This document shows positions 9,552 to 18,228 of a DNA stretch of 64,000 nt, piece after piece. The position numbers and the translations under genes are program-made. The notes beneath the pieces are model-generated. The model did no database searches, had not been told where the DNA came from, and worked only from the letters and a program-made list of their open reading frames with translations. The stretch spans positions 1-64,000 of the forward strand of contig NZ_JAPHPW010000013.1 in assembly GCF_026241515.1 (NCBI RefSeq), in the 5' to 3' direction. Source of the DNA: Vibrio sp. 14G-20. Its GTDB lineage: Bacteria; Pseudomonadota; Gammaproteobacteria; Enterobacterales; Vibrionaceae. The stretch's first letter is position 1. Every line of letters starts with the position of its first letter.

Positions 9552-10211
9552 ATGATGTTACATGCTCACGAAAATACCCTACATATTACCCACCTCAGTA
9601 ACCACGCAATTGAGGAGTTGTCACCGTCATTCTCTAAGCTTCCAAGCACAGAGCATGCGGATGGTCAGTTTCGATTGAGAAGGTACTCGGTGGTTCAATT
9701 CAGTAATGGACAAGTCGTAGAGCTAGACAAACATAACTTTGTTCAGTCTGAAGACATTAATCACTTTCAAGGTGACGTTGTTCGTCAATTCGAGCCAATT
9801 GAAGCACCAATCTTAAGCAGCGAAGGCATGCAAGAGATGTGTGAGTTGTTCATTGAAACCAATGGGCTTGAAGACGGACAAGAAATCGAAATCCACCAAA
9901 TCCGTATCGCTGCCATTTTTGAAGAGACACAGGTTGCGCCAGAAGGTGTTCACCAAGACGGCTTCGACCACATCGCTTTAATTGGTGTTAACCGTCATAA
10001 CATTGTAGGTGGCGAGATCATGCTGTACCAAGATTCACATGAAGCGCCATTCTTTAGAAAAGTGCTTGAAGATGGTGAAGTCGCAATGCTGGCCGACAGC
10101 AAGCTTTGGCACAACGCACAGCCGATTCGTACCATAGACCACGATGAGATGGGCTATATGGATGTGTTTGTTCTAACGGCTAAGGATGCGCGCAATGTCC
10201 TTCACTCTTAA
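9552..10211 (+). CDS. 2-oxoglutarate/Fe(II) oxygenase family protein
   Basis: A 219-residue protein that fits the 2OG-Fe_Oxy_2 family, which includes free amino-acid hydroxylases such as isoleucine dioxygenase. The iron-binding facial triad is visible as H134 and D136 (VHQDGFDH) and H187 (LWHNAQPI); R193, just after the distal His, may bind 2-oxoglutarate. It has no signal peptide, so it is cytosolic. The start (ATG-ATG) is preceded by AAGGAG. The PLP-enzyme gene downstream starts inside its last codons, so the two are coupled and likely act on one metabolite. The likely reaction is hydroxylation of a small amino acid or related compound; the substrate is not known. Confidence 0.8.
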   Translation: MMLHAHENTLHITHLSNHAIEELSPSFSKLPSTEHADGQFRLRRYSVVQFSNGQVVELDKHNFVQSEDINHFQGDVVRQFEPIEAPILSSEGMQEMCELFIETNGLEDGQEIEIHQIRIAAIFEETQVAPEGVHQDGFDHIALIGVNRHNIVGGEIMLYQDSHEAPFFRKVLEDGEVAMLADSKLWHNAQPIRTIDHDEMGYMDVFVLTAKDARNVLHS

Positions 10212-11430
10212 TGATGTGCGCCAGCAGTTTAGCGCGCTAGGCCAGTACCATAACGGCAAGCCGGTGACCTTTTTTGATGGGCCGGGTGGCTCTCAGGTTC
10301 CTGAAAATGTTTTAGCATCCATGACGGAATACCTCGGGCACTTTAATTCAAACCTAGGCGGTCATTACTTTTCTAGCCAAAAGACTACAAGCTTAATGCA
10401 GCAAGCGAGAGAAGCGGCACAAGCGCTACTCAATGCTGAGTCTTCTGGCAACGTTGTGTTCGGTGCGAACATGACCTCGCTGACCTTCCAACTTAGCCGC
10501 GCGATCAGCCGCGATTGGAAGGAGGGCGATGAAGTTATCGTCACTGCGTTAGACCATTACTCAAATGTATCGAGCTGGCAGCAAGCAGCAGACGACAAAG
10601 GTGCGATTGTTCGCCAAGTTCGTGTCGACGAGTCGGACTGCAGCCTAGACATGGCGCACTTTGAGTCTCTGCTAAATGAGAAGACCAAGCTTGTTGCTGT
10701 GACGTTTGCTTCGAATACCACTGGCTCGATTGTTGATATGGCGAAAGTTATTGAGCTTGCACATCAGCACGGTGCGCAGGTTTATGTTGATGCTGTGCAT
10801 TATGCTCCTCATCACTTGATCGATGTTCAACAACTGAATTGTGATTTCTTAGCGTGTTCAGCTTATAAGTTCTTTGGCCCGCATGTGGGTATTGCTTACA
10901 TTGCACCTCAATGGTTGCATACGTTAAAGCCATACAAGGTAGAGCCTGCAACTAACATTGGCCCAGGCCGTTTTGAAACTGGAACACAAAGCTTCGAAGG
11001 CCTTGCAGGTGTGATTGCAGCGGTGGATTACTTAGCACAGTTTGGTGAGCCAACAGATTCACTGCGTTCTCGTTTAGAGCAAAGCTACGCGCTTTATAAC
11101 AAGCATGAAAGCCAGCTGAGTGAGTATTTCCTAAAACGCTTGGGCGATCTGGAAGGGGTAAAACTTTATGGTAAAACGGAGTTTGATTCGAACCTGAGAA
11201 CGCCAACCTTTGCTATCACCTTTGATAACCACTTGCCAGAGTTCATCGCTAAGAAGCTGGGTGAGCATAATATCTGTGTGTGGAACGGACACTTCTACGC
11301 GCTAGGTTTGGTGAAGCAGTTGGGTATCGAAGAGCAGGGCGTGGTGCGTATTGGTTGTATGCATTACAACTCGATTGAAGAGATCGACTTGCTGTTCAAT
11401 GTGCTTGAAGGGATCTTACGAAGCCATTAG
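10195..11430 (+). CDS. class V aminotransferase, desulfurase-like (VC1184 type), lacking the catalytic Cys
   Basis: A 411-residue fold-type I PLP enzyme. PLP-binding D199 and H201 (YVDAVHYAPH) and the Schiff-base Lys K225 (CSAYKFFGPHVG) are clear. It resembles SufS-like cysteine desulfurases and the family named after V. cholerae VC1184. At the position where SufS has a GHHCA active-site loop, this protein has GHFYA: the persulfide-forming Cys is replaced by Tyr (Y368; the His before it is kept at H366). It is therefore unlikely to be a true cysteine desulfurase and may be a lyase, aminotransferase or epimerase on another substrate. ATG 10195 was preferred over ATG 10186 because AAGGA lies 8 nt upstream. 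It overlaps the oxygenase gene by 17 bp. Confidence 0.85.
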   Translation: MSFTLNDVRQQFSALGQYHNGKPVTFFDGPGGSQVPENVLASMTEYLGHFNSNLGGHYFSSQKTTSLMQQAREAAQALLNAESSGNVVFGANMTSLTFQLSRAISRDWKEGDEVIVTALDHYSNVSSWQQAADDKGAIVRQVRVDESDCSLDMAHFESLLNEKTKLVAVTFASNTTGSIVDMAKVIELAHQHGAQVYVDAVHYAPHHLIDVQQLNCDFLACSAYKFFGPHVGIAYIAPQWLHTLKPYKVEPATNIGPGRFETGTQSFEGLAGVIAAVDYLAQFGEPTDSLRSRLEQSYALYNKHESQLSEYFLKRLGDLEGVKLYGKTEFDSNLRTPTFAITFDNHLPEFIAKKLGEHNICVWNGHFYALGLVKQLGIEEQGVVRIGCMHYNSIEEIDLLFNVLEGILRSH

Positions 11431-11479
11431 CAGAAGTAACTAGCAAGAAGTCACTAGCACTTAATCGCGACAGAATTAG

Positions 11480-11528
11480 AAAAGAGCATACTTCTCTCAT
11501 TAATATTGAGTAGGAAGTATGCTCTTTT
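11480..11528. terminator. bidirectional terminator
   Basis: A perfect 15-bp stem (AAAAGAGCATACTTC and its complement) flanked by A-run and T-run, between the convergent PLP-enzyme and DJ-1 genes. It can serve both. Confidence 0.85.
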
Positions 11529-11585
11529 TCGTTTCACCGCGCTTATTGAGTTAGCGCCTGTGACCTAATCAAGACAGCGATTCGA

Positions 11586-12257
11586 CTAAGAAAGCTGCTC
11601 AACAATGGCGACACCCACTGCGTGTGCGCTGGTTGGGTTCTGGCCTGTAATCACTCGCTCATCAACAATCACAAGCTCTTGCCAAGGTTGAACCTTGTTG
11701 AAACATGCTGCGCCACGAGCAAGCGACTCTTCCAGTAGGAATGGAATGTCGTTGATGGTGCCAAAGTCGATCTCTTCTTCACGTGTAAAGCCCGTCACCG
11801 ATTTAGAACTTAGTAGCTTCTCGCCGTTGCTCAGTACGATAGGAAGTAGGGCTGCTGGGCCGTGACATACTGCCGCGACAATCCCACCATCTTCATAATG
11901 CTTTGCGGCGATGCTAGCGAACTGCTCGTTGGCTGCTAAGTCCGAAAGCAAACCGAATCCACCTGGGTAGAAGATAGCGTCGTAGCTTTCTGCATTGATT
12001 TGGCTTACTGGAATCGTGTTGTTAATGCGGTTTTGGAAATCATCATCCGCCAAGATATCAGCATTAACCACATCTCCCTCAATATCCGTTCCGTAGAGTG
12101 GCGCTTTGCCACCATTGATAGAAGCTATGTCGTATTCGAACCCAGCAGCCATGATCTCTTTAAGAGCGTGGGTAAGTTCTGGAGCGTAAGTACCGTTCGC
12201 TTGGTCTGTATCGCCAAGCGTTGCGTGGTTAGTTACTGGAATTAGTATTTTTTTCAT
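11586..12257 (-). CDS. DJ-1/PfpI family protein (class I glutamine amidotransferase-like)
   Basis: A 223-residue cytosolic protein of the DJ-1/PfpI superfamily. The nucleophile elbow AAVCHGPAAL puts the reactive Cys at C131 with H132 next to it, and FYPGGFG (97-103) is the conserved loop before it. Large DJ-1 proteins of this length include HchA-like chaperone/glyoxalase enzymes that handle methylglyoxal or other reactive carbonyls; the precise activity cannot be read off. GGGAT precedes the ATG as ribosome-binding site. A LysR-type gene is divergently transcribed 214 bp away, the usual arrangement of a regulator and its target, so electrophile-responsive control is likely but inferred. Confidence 0.85.
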   Translation of the reverse strand: MKKILIPVTNHATLGDTDQANGTYAPELTHALKEIMAAGFEYDIASINGGKAPLYGTDIEGDVVNADILADDDFQNRINNTIPVSQINAESYDAIFYPGGFGLLSDLAANEQFASIAAKHYEDGGIVAAVCHGPAALLPIVLSNGEKLLSSKSVTGFTREEEIDFGTINDIPFLLEESLARGAACFNKVQPWQELVIVDERVITGQNPTSAHAVGVAIVEQLS

Positions 12258-12291
12258 GATTCATCCCTTTGAGCTGCTGTTTTTTTATTTA

Positions 12292-12331
12292 GGTGCTGAC
12301 GCTTTTCGTTAAGCGCTGATGCTTTTCGTTA
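12292..12331. repeat. tandem 20-bp repeat in the divergent DJ-1/lysR promoter region
   Basis: Two adjacent copies of a 20-mer of the form RGYGCTGAYGCTTTTCGTTA, differing at four positions; a third partial copy (GGCGCT) follows. They lie just upstream of the DJ-1 ribosome-binding site and could affect regulator binding. Confidence 0.6.
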
Positions 12332-12471
12332 GGCGCTAGGTATCGCGCTGTTACTTAGCTATCGCCGTCTTGTTGTATCTAATACTAGTTCCAAACCGAT
12401 TAGGTGATAATATGCTAAACAGGCAAAACATTGTTGCCATATAGCAAAGATAGAATACGAGTAGATTAAGT

Positions 12472-13356
12472 ATGGATAGCTTTGAAGGGATTAATGAATT
12501 TGTTGCGGTCGCCGAATGCCACGGCTTTTCAGCGGCCGCCAAGCAGTTAGGTTGCAGTACCAGCCATGTGAGTCGGCAGGTTTCAAGGTTGGAAGAGAGA
12601 GTGGGAGTGGCTCTGCTTGCGCGTTCAACTCGTATGGTTAGCCTGACTGAGTCAGGCCACACTTACTACCAACAGTGCAAAGACTTAGTGATTGGGCTGC
12701 AACAAGCAAATGAACAAGTTACGTCTCAACAAACTCAGCTTAGCGGTACTTTACGTGTCAGTGCGGCGGGTGCATTTGCAGAGAACCATGTTGCCGCAGC
12801 GCTGATGGAATTTGCTAAAGATCACCCTGATCTGACTATCGAAATGAACTTCAACACCAAGATGGTGAACTTCATCGAGGATGGTATCGACTTCGCGATT
12901 CGCTACGGTCGATTAGACGATTCAGGGCTGGTGGCAAGAAAGCTGGTTGATCGCCCGATGGCCGCGGCGGCAAGCAAAGATTACATTGCTGAGTTTGGTA
13001 CGCCAGCGAATCCAGATCAACTCAAGCTGCACAGCTGTATTATCGCCAACAGTGACCAATGGTTATTCGAGAAAGATGGAAATCCGCTAACTGCAGTCAG
13101 AGTTCATGGCCGTTGGAGAAGCAACAATTCAAGCGTGGTACTGAAAGCTTGCGAAGAGGGGCTTGGTATCGTTTATCTTCCTAAAAGCAGCTTCAATGGC
13201 AGTCTTAGTAATGGAAAACTCGTCCCTGTGTTAGAAGAGTATTGGGGAGCGGGCACAAGCAGTTGGATTGTTTATCAGAACCGTCGTTTTCTTCCACAGA
13301 GAGCACGGTTGGCTATCGACTTCTTAGTCTCTTATTTCTCTGATTGGAATGAATAG
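12472..13356 (+). CDS. LysR-family transcriptional regulator
   Basis: A 294-residue LTTR with an N-terminal winged helix-turn-helix (about residues 3-60; FSAAAKQLGCSTSHVSRQVSRL) followed by a helical linker and the two-lobed effector domain that in this family binds a small molecule. It is divergent from the DJ-1/PfpI gene, so that gene is the probable target together with itself. Length is normal for the family. The last codon and stop form the first unit of a degenerate tandem repeat running into the intergenic region. The effector is unknown. Confidence 0.93.
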   Translation: MDSFEGINEFVAVAECHGFSAAAKQLGCSTSHVSRQVSRLEERVGVALLARSTRMVSLTESGHTYYQQCKDLVIGLQQANEQVTSQQTQLSGTLRVSAAGAFAENHVAAALMEFAKDHPDLTIEMNFNTKMVNFIEDGIDFAIRYGRLDDSGLVARKLVDRPMAAAASKDYIAEFGTPANPDQLKLHSCIIANSDQWLFEKDGNPLTAVRVHGRWRSNNSSVVLKACEEGLGIVYLPKSSFNGSLSNGKLVPVLEEYWGAGTSSWIVYQNRRFLPQRARLAIDFLVSYFSDWNE

Positions 13357-13413
13357 CTCGTAGGTTCAAAGAATAGCGCGCAGGTTTAAAAGAATAGTGA
13401 ACAGGGTTTGAAG
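13351..13413. repeat. degenerate tandem repeat over the lysR stop codon
   Basis: Three imperfect 20-22-bp units of the form GAATAGcgcgcAGGTTtaaa; the first contains the TAG stop of the LysR gene. This looks like repeated duplication of a gene end. Confidence 0.6.
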
Positions 13414-13702
13414 TGGTTGGGAGCGGATTCTTTCATCAGTTCAAAGCCAAAAATAGAAAAAGATAATGGTTACATTGGTATAGGTTATCTATTTCTGTTT
13501 TTTGACGCGAATAATGGGATTGAGATGCTTGTCTACTTTTACTAACTCGTGTTAGCGATTGAGTTGTAGAGAAGGCCGCAACAGTACGATATACTAGATG
13601 GCATATTAATGTCCCTAGCGCGTGATAGATTGTGTGGAAGCGTTGGCAGGATGTGTTGTTATGCTCCAGTTCGTGAAGTATAGCTATAATGCGGAGTTGG
13701 CA
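13414..13702. other. intergenic region upstream of a diguanylate cyclase
   Basis: No gene seen before the start chosen at 13703. It presumably contains the cyclase promoter; I could not identify one reliably. No strong terminator follows the LysR gene. Confidence 0.4.
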
Positions 13703-14953
13703 ATGTCTTCAATAAATTTCGAATCCACGTACGGTGTAATAACTATTCAAGATATGAATGTGGTTAGTGTTGACGCTAATTATGCTCGTATTTATGGATA
13801 CCAATCACCCGAAGAACTACTTTCCAATATAGATAGCTTTCTGGATCTCATACCAGAAGAGTTTCATGTTCTCGCCTACCAAAATTACCTTGAAACCGTC
13901 AGTGGTCAACGCGACCCGCAGGTGCATACTTACACCAATGTTGATCGCCATGACCGAGAGTTCACTGTGTTCTCTATCGACCATGTCACTGAATGGCAAG
14001 GTAGGCCAGCACTGCAAGTAACGGTCATCGATCTTTCTCCTGCGATTCAGCTACAAAACGTAGTGCGCGAGCAAGACAAGATGTACCACGATATGATCAT
14101 GCAATCCGGTCAGGGCATCTTGGTTCATCGAGATTTTAAGCCATTAATGGTCAATCAATCTTGGGTGAGACTTCAGGGTGGAGAGTCGATTGAGCAAGCC
14201 TTGAAGCTAGACTCTATCCTTGATTTGGTGCCTAAGCAAAATGTCGAAAGCATCTATCAACGCTATCAATCGGTGATTTCGGGTGAGCCTTCAGGCATGA
14301 GCAATGTGGTAGAGAACATCGGTTTAGACGGCGTGCATCGCTTCTTCAATATCTACGATAATGCGATCACTTGGAAAGGCCAGCCTGCGGTTCAGGTTGT
14401 GCTCGAAGACGTGACTCAAAAGGTGATGCTGGAAAGGCAATTGGTTCACCAAGCGAATTTCGATGAAATGACCGATTTGCTTAACCGCAGGGCGATTTAT
14501 GAGTGGCTGAGAGATCACCTTGTCTCTGAGACTCACTTAGTGTGTATGTTGCTTGATATCGATGACTTTAAATCGATCAATGATACCTACGGGCACATGG
14601 TGGGTGACGAGGTGATTTGCGCATTGGCTGATATTACCAAGCGTAATGTTGAGGCTGTGGGCGGTGTTGCGGGTCGATGGGGCGGTGAAGAGTTCATTGT
14701 ATTTATCCCAAATGCGTCGCCTCAGGTTTCACGTCAAGTGTCTGACCAGATCCGAGAGCAGTTTAATCAAACCGAATTTAAGATTGATGAGCACGTTCGC
14801 TTCAATGTGAGTGTGAGTATCGGTGTGAGTGATAGCCGAGCTTGTGAAGGAACGGTTTCTATCGATGCACTAGTGAACGTCACCGACCAATCCCTTTATC
14901 GTGCAAAAGCGGCTGGCAAGAATCGCGTGTGTGGCGATGTGGTCGCGCTTTAG
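13703..14953 (+). CDS. PAS-PAS-GGDEF diguanylate cyclase
   Basis: A soluble 416-residue protein. Two PAS-like sensory modules (about residues 8-120 and 130-245, each ending in an Ala/Val-Leu-Gln-Val strand) precede a GGDEF domain whose A-site reads RWGGEEF, which is catalytically competent for making cyclic di-GMP from GTP. The substrate-binding loop has LDIDDFKSINDTYGH. No RxxD allosteric I-site is visible five residues before GGEEF, so product inhibition is probably absent. No TM segment is present, so it senses a cytosolic signal. The start at ATG 13703 is preferred because GCGGAG sits 7 nt upstream; the longer frame from 13622 has no such site. A bidirectional terminator follows. Confidence 0.9.
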   Translation: MSSINFESTYGVITIQDMNVVSVDANYARIYGYQSPEELLSNIDSFLDLIPEEFHVLAYQNYLETVSGQRDPQVHTYTNVDRHDREFTVFSIDHVTEWQGRPALQVTVIDLSPAIQLQNVVREQDKMYHDMIMQSGQGILVHRDFKPLMVNQSWVRLQGGESIEQALKLDSILDLVPKQNVESIYQRYQSVISGEPSGMSNVVENIGLDGVHRFFNIYDNAITWKGQPAVQVVLEDVTQKVMLERQLVHQANFDEMTDLLNRRAIYEWLRDHLVSETHLVCMLLDIDDFKSINDTYGHMVGDEVICALADITKRNVEAVGGVAGRWGGEEFIVFIPNASPQVSRQVSDQIREQFNQTEFKIDEHVRFNVSVSIGVSDSRACEGTVSIDALVNVTDQSLYRAKAAGKNRVCGDVVAL

Positions 14954-14985
14954 ATCTTGCTAGTAAGTAACACTGCTTTCTAATT

Positions 14986-15022
14986 AAAAATGCCCTGAAG
15001 TCATGAGCTTCAGGGCATTTTT
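14986..15022. terminator. bidirectional terminator
   Basis: A perfect 15-bp stem (AAAAATGCCCTGAAG and its complement), loop TCATGAG, between the convergent diguanylate cyclase and DUF2797 genes. Confidence 0.9.
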
Positions 15023-15078
15023 CGTTTTGGCTACCAGCGGAAGAGCGCTAACAATTAGAAGCGCTCAAGTTCTACAAG

Positions 15079-15903
15079 TTATGCAGACACTTCCATTTCG
15101 TAAGAACCAAATTTACGGATGTTAATCACACCAGTATCTAGGATAAGGTATTGGCCTTTAATGCCTTGAAGTACGCCTGTCACTTCAGGGTTCTTATCAA
15201 AGTTGTGCGATACTATCTTCACTGGGTGCTGCTCAACTGGGTAGCTCAGTGAAGTGATGTTTTCGCTCAGAATCTCGATAGCATCATCACCAAACTTGGC
15301 TCTGATCTCTTGGATCTTATCCTCAACCAGTGGTAGCAGCTCTTTGGCTTTTTCTACCAACTCCATATCGTCGCCGTCGCCTTTTAGCAGCGTGCGCCAG
15401 TTGGTTTTGTCAGCAATGTGCTTCGCTAACTCAACTTCGATCAGGCCAGAAATCTGACGTGTTTTTACCTTCAAGATAGGCAAACCTTGAGTCGCGCCTT
15501 GGTCAATCCAACGGGTAGGGATTTGAGTGTGACGAGTGATACCCACCTTTAGGCTTGATGTGTTCGATAGGTAAACGAAATGATCAACCATGCAGTTCTC
15601 TTCGCCCCATTGAGGCTCACGACAAGTGCCTTCATCGTAGTGGCACGTCTCTGGTTTCATGATGCACATGTCGCAGCTTGCTAGCTTTTTCATGCACACA
15701 AAGCAGTGGCCTTGAGAGTAGCTTTTCTTGGTTTTCTTACCACACGAACAACAAAAAATATTGCCAGTATGGGTAAGGTTGATGGTTTTACCAATCAGAG
15801 GGTTTAGCTCTACAAACTCTTCACCTACAGGTAAACGGTAAGTAACCGCACCATCAAGGGAAGCACTCATCTTCTTGAGTGTTCCTTTTGCTAATAAAGA
15901 CAT
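15079..15903 (-). CDS. DUF2797 family protein
   Basis: A 274-residue protein with a Cys-rich central block (CCSCGKK, HCFVCMKK, CDMCIMK, with further Cys/His) that probably binds zinc, followed by a segment FVYLSNTSSLKVGITR resembling the GIY-YIG fold seen in this DUF. It matches DUF2797 as I know it; no function is established. The GIY-like Tyr/Lys/Gly/Thr/Arg pattern hints at nucleic-acid chemistry but catalysis is unproven. It is transcribed alone, with a shared terminator downstream. Confidence 0.85.
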   Translation of the reverse strand: MSLLAKGTLKKMSASLDGAVTYRLPVGEEFVELNPLIGKTINLTHTGNIFCCSCGKKTKKSYSQGHCFVCMKKLASCDMCIMKPETCHYDEGTCREPQWGEENCMVDHFVYLSNTSSLKVGITRHTQIPTRWIDQGATQGLPILKVKTRQISGLIEVELAKHIADKTNWRTLLKGDGDDMELVEKAKELLPLVEDKIQEIRAKFGDDAIEILSENITSLSYPVEQHPVKIVSHNFDKNPEVTGVLQGIKGQYLILDTGVINIRKFGSYEMEVSA

Positions 15904-16205
15904 GACATTACTCGTTGTATTTTGATTATTATTTCGTCCACTCGCTCGCCTTGTGAACAGGCGATACGGTTAACGATGATTTGCGATGAGTATAACAAAT
16001 AGAGTCTACTTTTATACGCAATATTGCTCGATTATTGCGATGGATAATTGATGGTAAACACCCAGTTTAAACTATGGTATGACATTTTGTTCAGGCGTGA
16101 TATAACGCTTTTTAGTGGATTATTGGCATCAATATCACTAATCAATTCAGTTTATTTTTTATCATGAAATCCCAACGATAGGGACCTTAAGCCGGAAGCT
16201 TAGAC
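15904..16205. other. divergent promoter region
   Basis: About 300 bp between the divergent DUF2797 and membrane diguanylate cyclase genes. It should hold both promoters. TATAAC near 16100 may be a -10 element. No gene or clear operator seen. Confidence 0.4.
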
Positions 16206-17501
16206 GTGAAGTGGATCCATAAGATTGTTATCTTTCTCGTTATCGCAACACTTGCCATTGTGCAGTATTACCGTGTGAGCGGAAATCGTGTGATAACGGC
16301 AATTACCCCTGATAAATATGAATTTATCGCAACCAGCGATCAAGTTGATAGGGGAATCAGTACATCCCAGTTTTTCTATGAAAATGGGCAGTACATTCTC
16401 GAGTGTGAACTTAAAGAATCCGAGTATCCGTGGCCTTATTGCGGCTTATCGATTCGAATCAACCCTGACATTACCGAAGGTCTTGATCTTTCCCAATATC
16501 ACACCTTTAGAGTGAACATTGATTACCATGCAGAGGCTGACTCTAGCGGTCGTTTGAGAACCTACCTACGTAACTACAACCCTGCTTATTCGGTTCCTGA
16601 TAACGAGTACACACATAAGTACAACGGAATGGAGTTTTCTCCAGGAATCGATGGTGGTGTGATTGAGATTCCGATCAAAAACCTACAAGTGATGACATGG
16701 TGGTTGGCTGATAACGATATTGCGTTAGAGCATTCGGCCCCTGAGTTTTCGAATGTGAATATGGTCGAGTTTGCTACTGCGTCTGGGGCGAAACTCGGTC
16801 ACCACAGAATCGTCATACGAAGTATTGAATTCGAAGGCACGTATATCACGGGTGAAAGTCTGTTTATGATTTTGCTGTTTGTTTGGGTCGGTACGGGCAC
16901 TGTGTTCCTGCTTTCAGAGTTGCATCGGTCAAGAAAGCGCATGGTGATTGCAGAGAAAAGACATCATCACTTGAAGAACGTTAATCGGGCACTGAGAGAA
17001 CAAAACTTTGAATTTTCAGAGATGGCCCATCGTGATGAGTTAACAGGAATACTCAACCGACACGCGATTCGTGATTGGTTGAAAATGCAGTCACAACATG
17101 TGACGCAAGGACATGGCAAGCTGGGTATGTTGTATCTCGATATCGACTATTTCAAGAGCGTGAATGACAAGTACGGACACCAAATGGGTGACCATATTTT
17201 ACGTGAGTTCAGCATGGTGGTGGGCAGTTCGATCAGCGCTACCGACAAGTTGGTTCGTTGGGGCGGCGAGGAATTTATTGTTTTTTGCCCTGAGACTGAT
17301 CTTGGCGAAGCACAAAGGAAGGCCGAGAAAATTCGACTTTTAGTCAGCCAACACCTTTGGGTTCATGGCGATCCACTGACATGCAGTATTGGTGTTGCCG
17401 AGATGAAGCAAGAACGAGTGACAGAGACCATTGCTCGCGCTGATGAAGCTTTATATCTAGCGAAGCATTCAGGTAGAAATCAGGTGATCTTGAGTCACTA
17501 A
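16206..17501 (+). CDS. membrane-bound GGDEF diguanylate cyclase
   Basis: A 431-residue protein with an N-terminal TM helix (about 5-22), a periplasmic region of about 190 residues that looks like a beta-rich sensory or carbohydrate-binding-like domain, a second TM helix (about 218-238), a short coiled coil and a cytoplasmic GGDEF domain with active RWGGEEF. The I-site position reads SATD rather than RxxD, so feedback inhibition is probably lost. It should convert a periplasmic signal into cyclic di-GMP. The start is GTG, with GGAAG upstream. It is a single transcription unit ending in a strong terminator. Confidence 0.9.
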   Translation: MKWIHKIVIFLVIATLAIVQYYRVSGNRVITAITPDKYEFIATSDQVDRGISTSQFFYENGQYILECELKESEYPWPYCGLSIRINPDITEGLDLSQYHTFRVNIDYHAEADSSGRLRTYLRNYNPAYSVPDNEYTHKYNGMEFSPGIDGGVIEIPIKNLQVMTWWLADNDIALEHSAPEFSNVNMVEFATASGAKLGHHRIVIRSIEFEGTYITGESLFMILLFVWVGTGTVFLLSELHRSRKRMVIAEKRHHHLKNVNRALREQNFEFSEMAHRDELTGILNRHAIRDWLKMQSQHVTQGHGKLGMLYLDIDYFKSVNDKYGHQMGDHILREFSMVVGSSISATDKLVRWGGEEFIVFCPETDLGEAQRKAEKIRLLVSQHLWVHGDPLTCSIGVAEMKQERVTETIARADEALYLAKHSGRNQVILSH

Positions 17502-17529
17502 TCTGAAAATTGTTTTGATTACTTAATAA

Positions 17530-17562
17530 GCCACACGTGCATATGTGACGTGTGGCATTTTT
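17530..17562 (+). terminator. terminator of the membrane diguanylate cyclase gene
   Basis: A 9-bp perfect stem GCCACACGT/ACGTGTGGC followed by ATTTTTAT. Confidence 0.85.
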
Positions 17563-17629
17563 ATGGGCGCTATATGAGTTTACCCTCTAGAACCTTTTGT
17601 TGGTTAGTATGTTTGGATAACGTATTGAA

Positions 17630-17980
17630 ATGATTTCACTGTTCTTTAAATGTTTGCTAGGTGCAGCGGCGGTTTTATTAATTGCTCTGTTGTCGAAAAG
17701 TAAGAGCTTTTATATCTCTGGTTTAGTGCCGCTGTTTCCGACCTTTGCTCTGATTGCTCACTACATTGTCGGAACGGAACAAACCATGGTCGAGTTGCGT
17801 ACCACAGCGTTGTTTGGCCTGTTTTCACTTGTGCCATACGCCGCTTATCTTGGCGCAGTGTATGTGTTCAGTTATCGCTATAACTTGGTATCGACACTCT
17901 CGTTGGCAACCTTAGTGTGGGTGTTGTGTGCTTCGATGCTACTGCTAGGTTGGACGCGTTTGGTGCCAAGCGCAATTTAA
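17630..17980 (+). CDS. GlpM-like small membrane protein
   Basis: A 116-residue, four-TM protein (hydrophobic segments about 2-22, 27-47, 57-80 and 85-108) with the conserved GLVPLFPTFALIAHYIVG block of the GlpM family. GlpM was named in Pseudomonas for an effect on alginate and glycerol metabolism, but its biochemistry is not known. It sits in the inner membrane. It is alone, between a terminator upstream and a hairpin terminator downstream. Confidence 0.8.
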   Translation: MISLFFKCLLGAAAVLLIALLSKSKSFYISGLVPLFPTFALIAHYIVGTEQTMVELRTTALFGLFSLVPYAAYLGAVYVFSYRYNLVSTLSLATLVWVLCASMLLLGWTRLVPSAI

Positions 17981-18015
17981 CGCTGTTGTTCTGAATAGTT
18001 ATGAGTTGTTTGCTT

Positions 18016-18050
18016 TAGCCAATAGCCAATAGCCAATAGCCAATAGCCAA
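18016..18050. repeat. tandem heptamer repeat (AATAGCC)
   Basis: Four full copies of AATAGCC plus a leading TAGCC, between the convergent glpM-like and SLC13 genes. Confidence 0.85.
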
Positions 18051-18060
18051 AAACAAAAAA

Positions 18061-18077
18061 GGTGGCGCGGGGCCACC
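18061..18077 (-). terminator. hairpin, likely minus-strand terminator
   Basis: GGTGGC/GCCACC stem. The minus strand continues into a long T-run (TTTTTTGTTTTT), suitable to end transcription from the SLC13 gene. Confidence 0.6.
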
Positions 18078-18108
18078 AAAAGGGAAAAGCGTTTCTTGTT
18101 TTTATGTA

Positions 18109-18150
18109 CCCGTTCAGTTGACTGATAGTTTCAAACTGAGCGGGCATTTT
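18109..18150 (+). terminator. terminator for the glpM-like gene
   Basis: Stem CCCGTTCAGTT/AACTGAGCGGG (one G-T pair), loop of 14 nt, then CATTTTTG on the plus strand. A second 9-bp inverted repeat (TGGTTGAAC/GTTCAACCA, 18156-18181) follows it; its role is unclear. Confidence 0.7.
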
Positions 18151-18228
18151 TGTATTGGTTGAACCGGGGGAAGTTCAACCAGTTTAGGGGAGCATTCCTA
18201 CAAGTATGCGCTTATAGGACGTTAGTGC

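Noticed and set aside
10748..11206. Minus-strand frames opposite the PLP enzyme gene
   Set aside because: Antisense shadows of a clear coding region.
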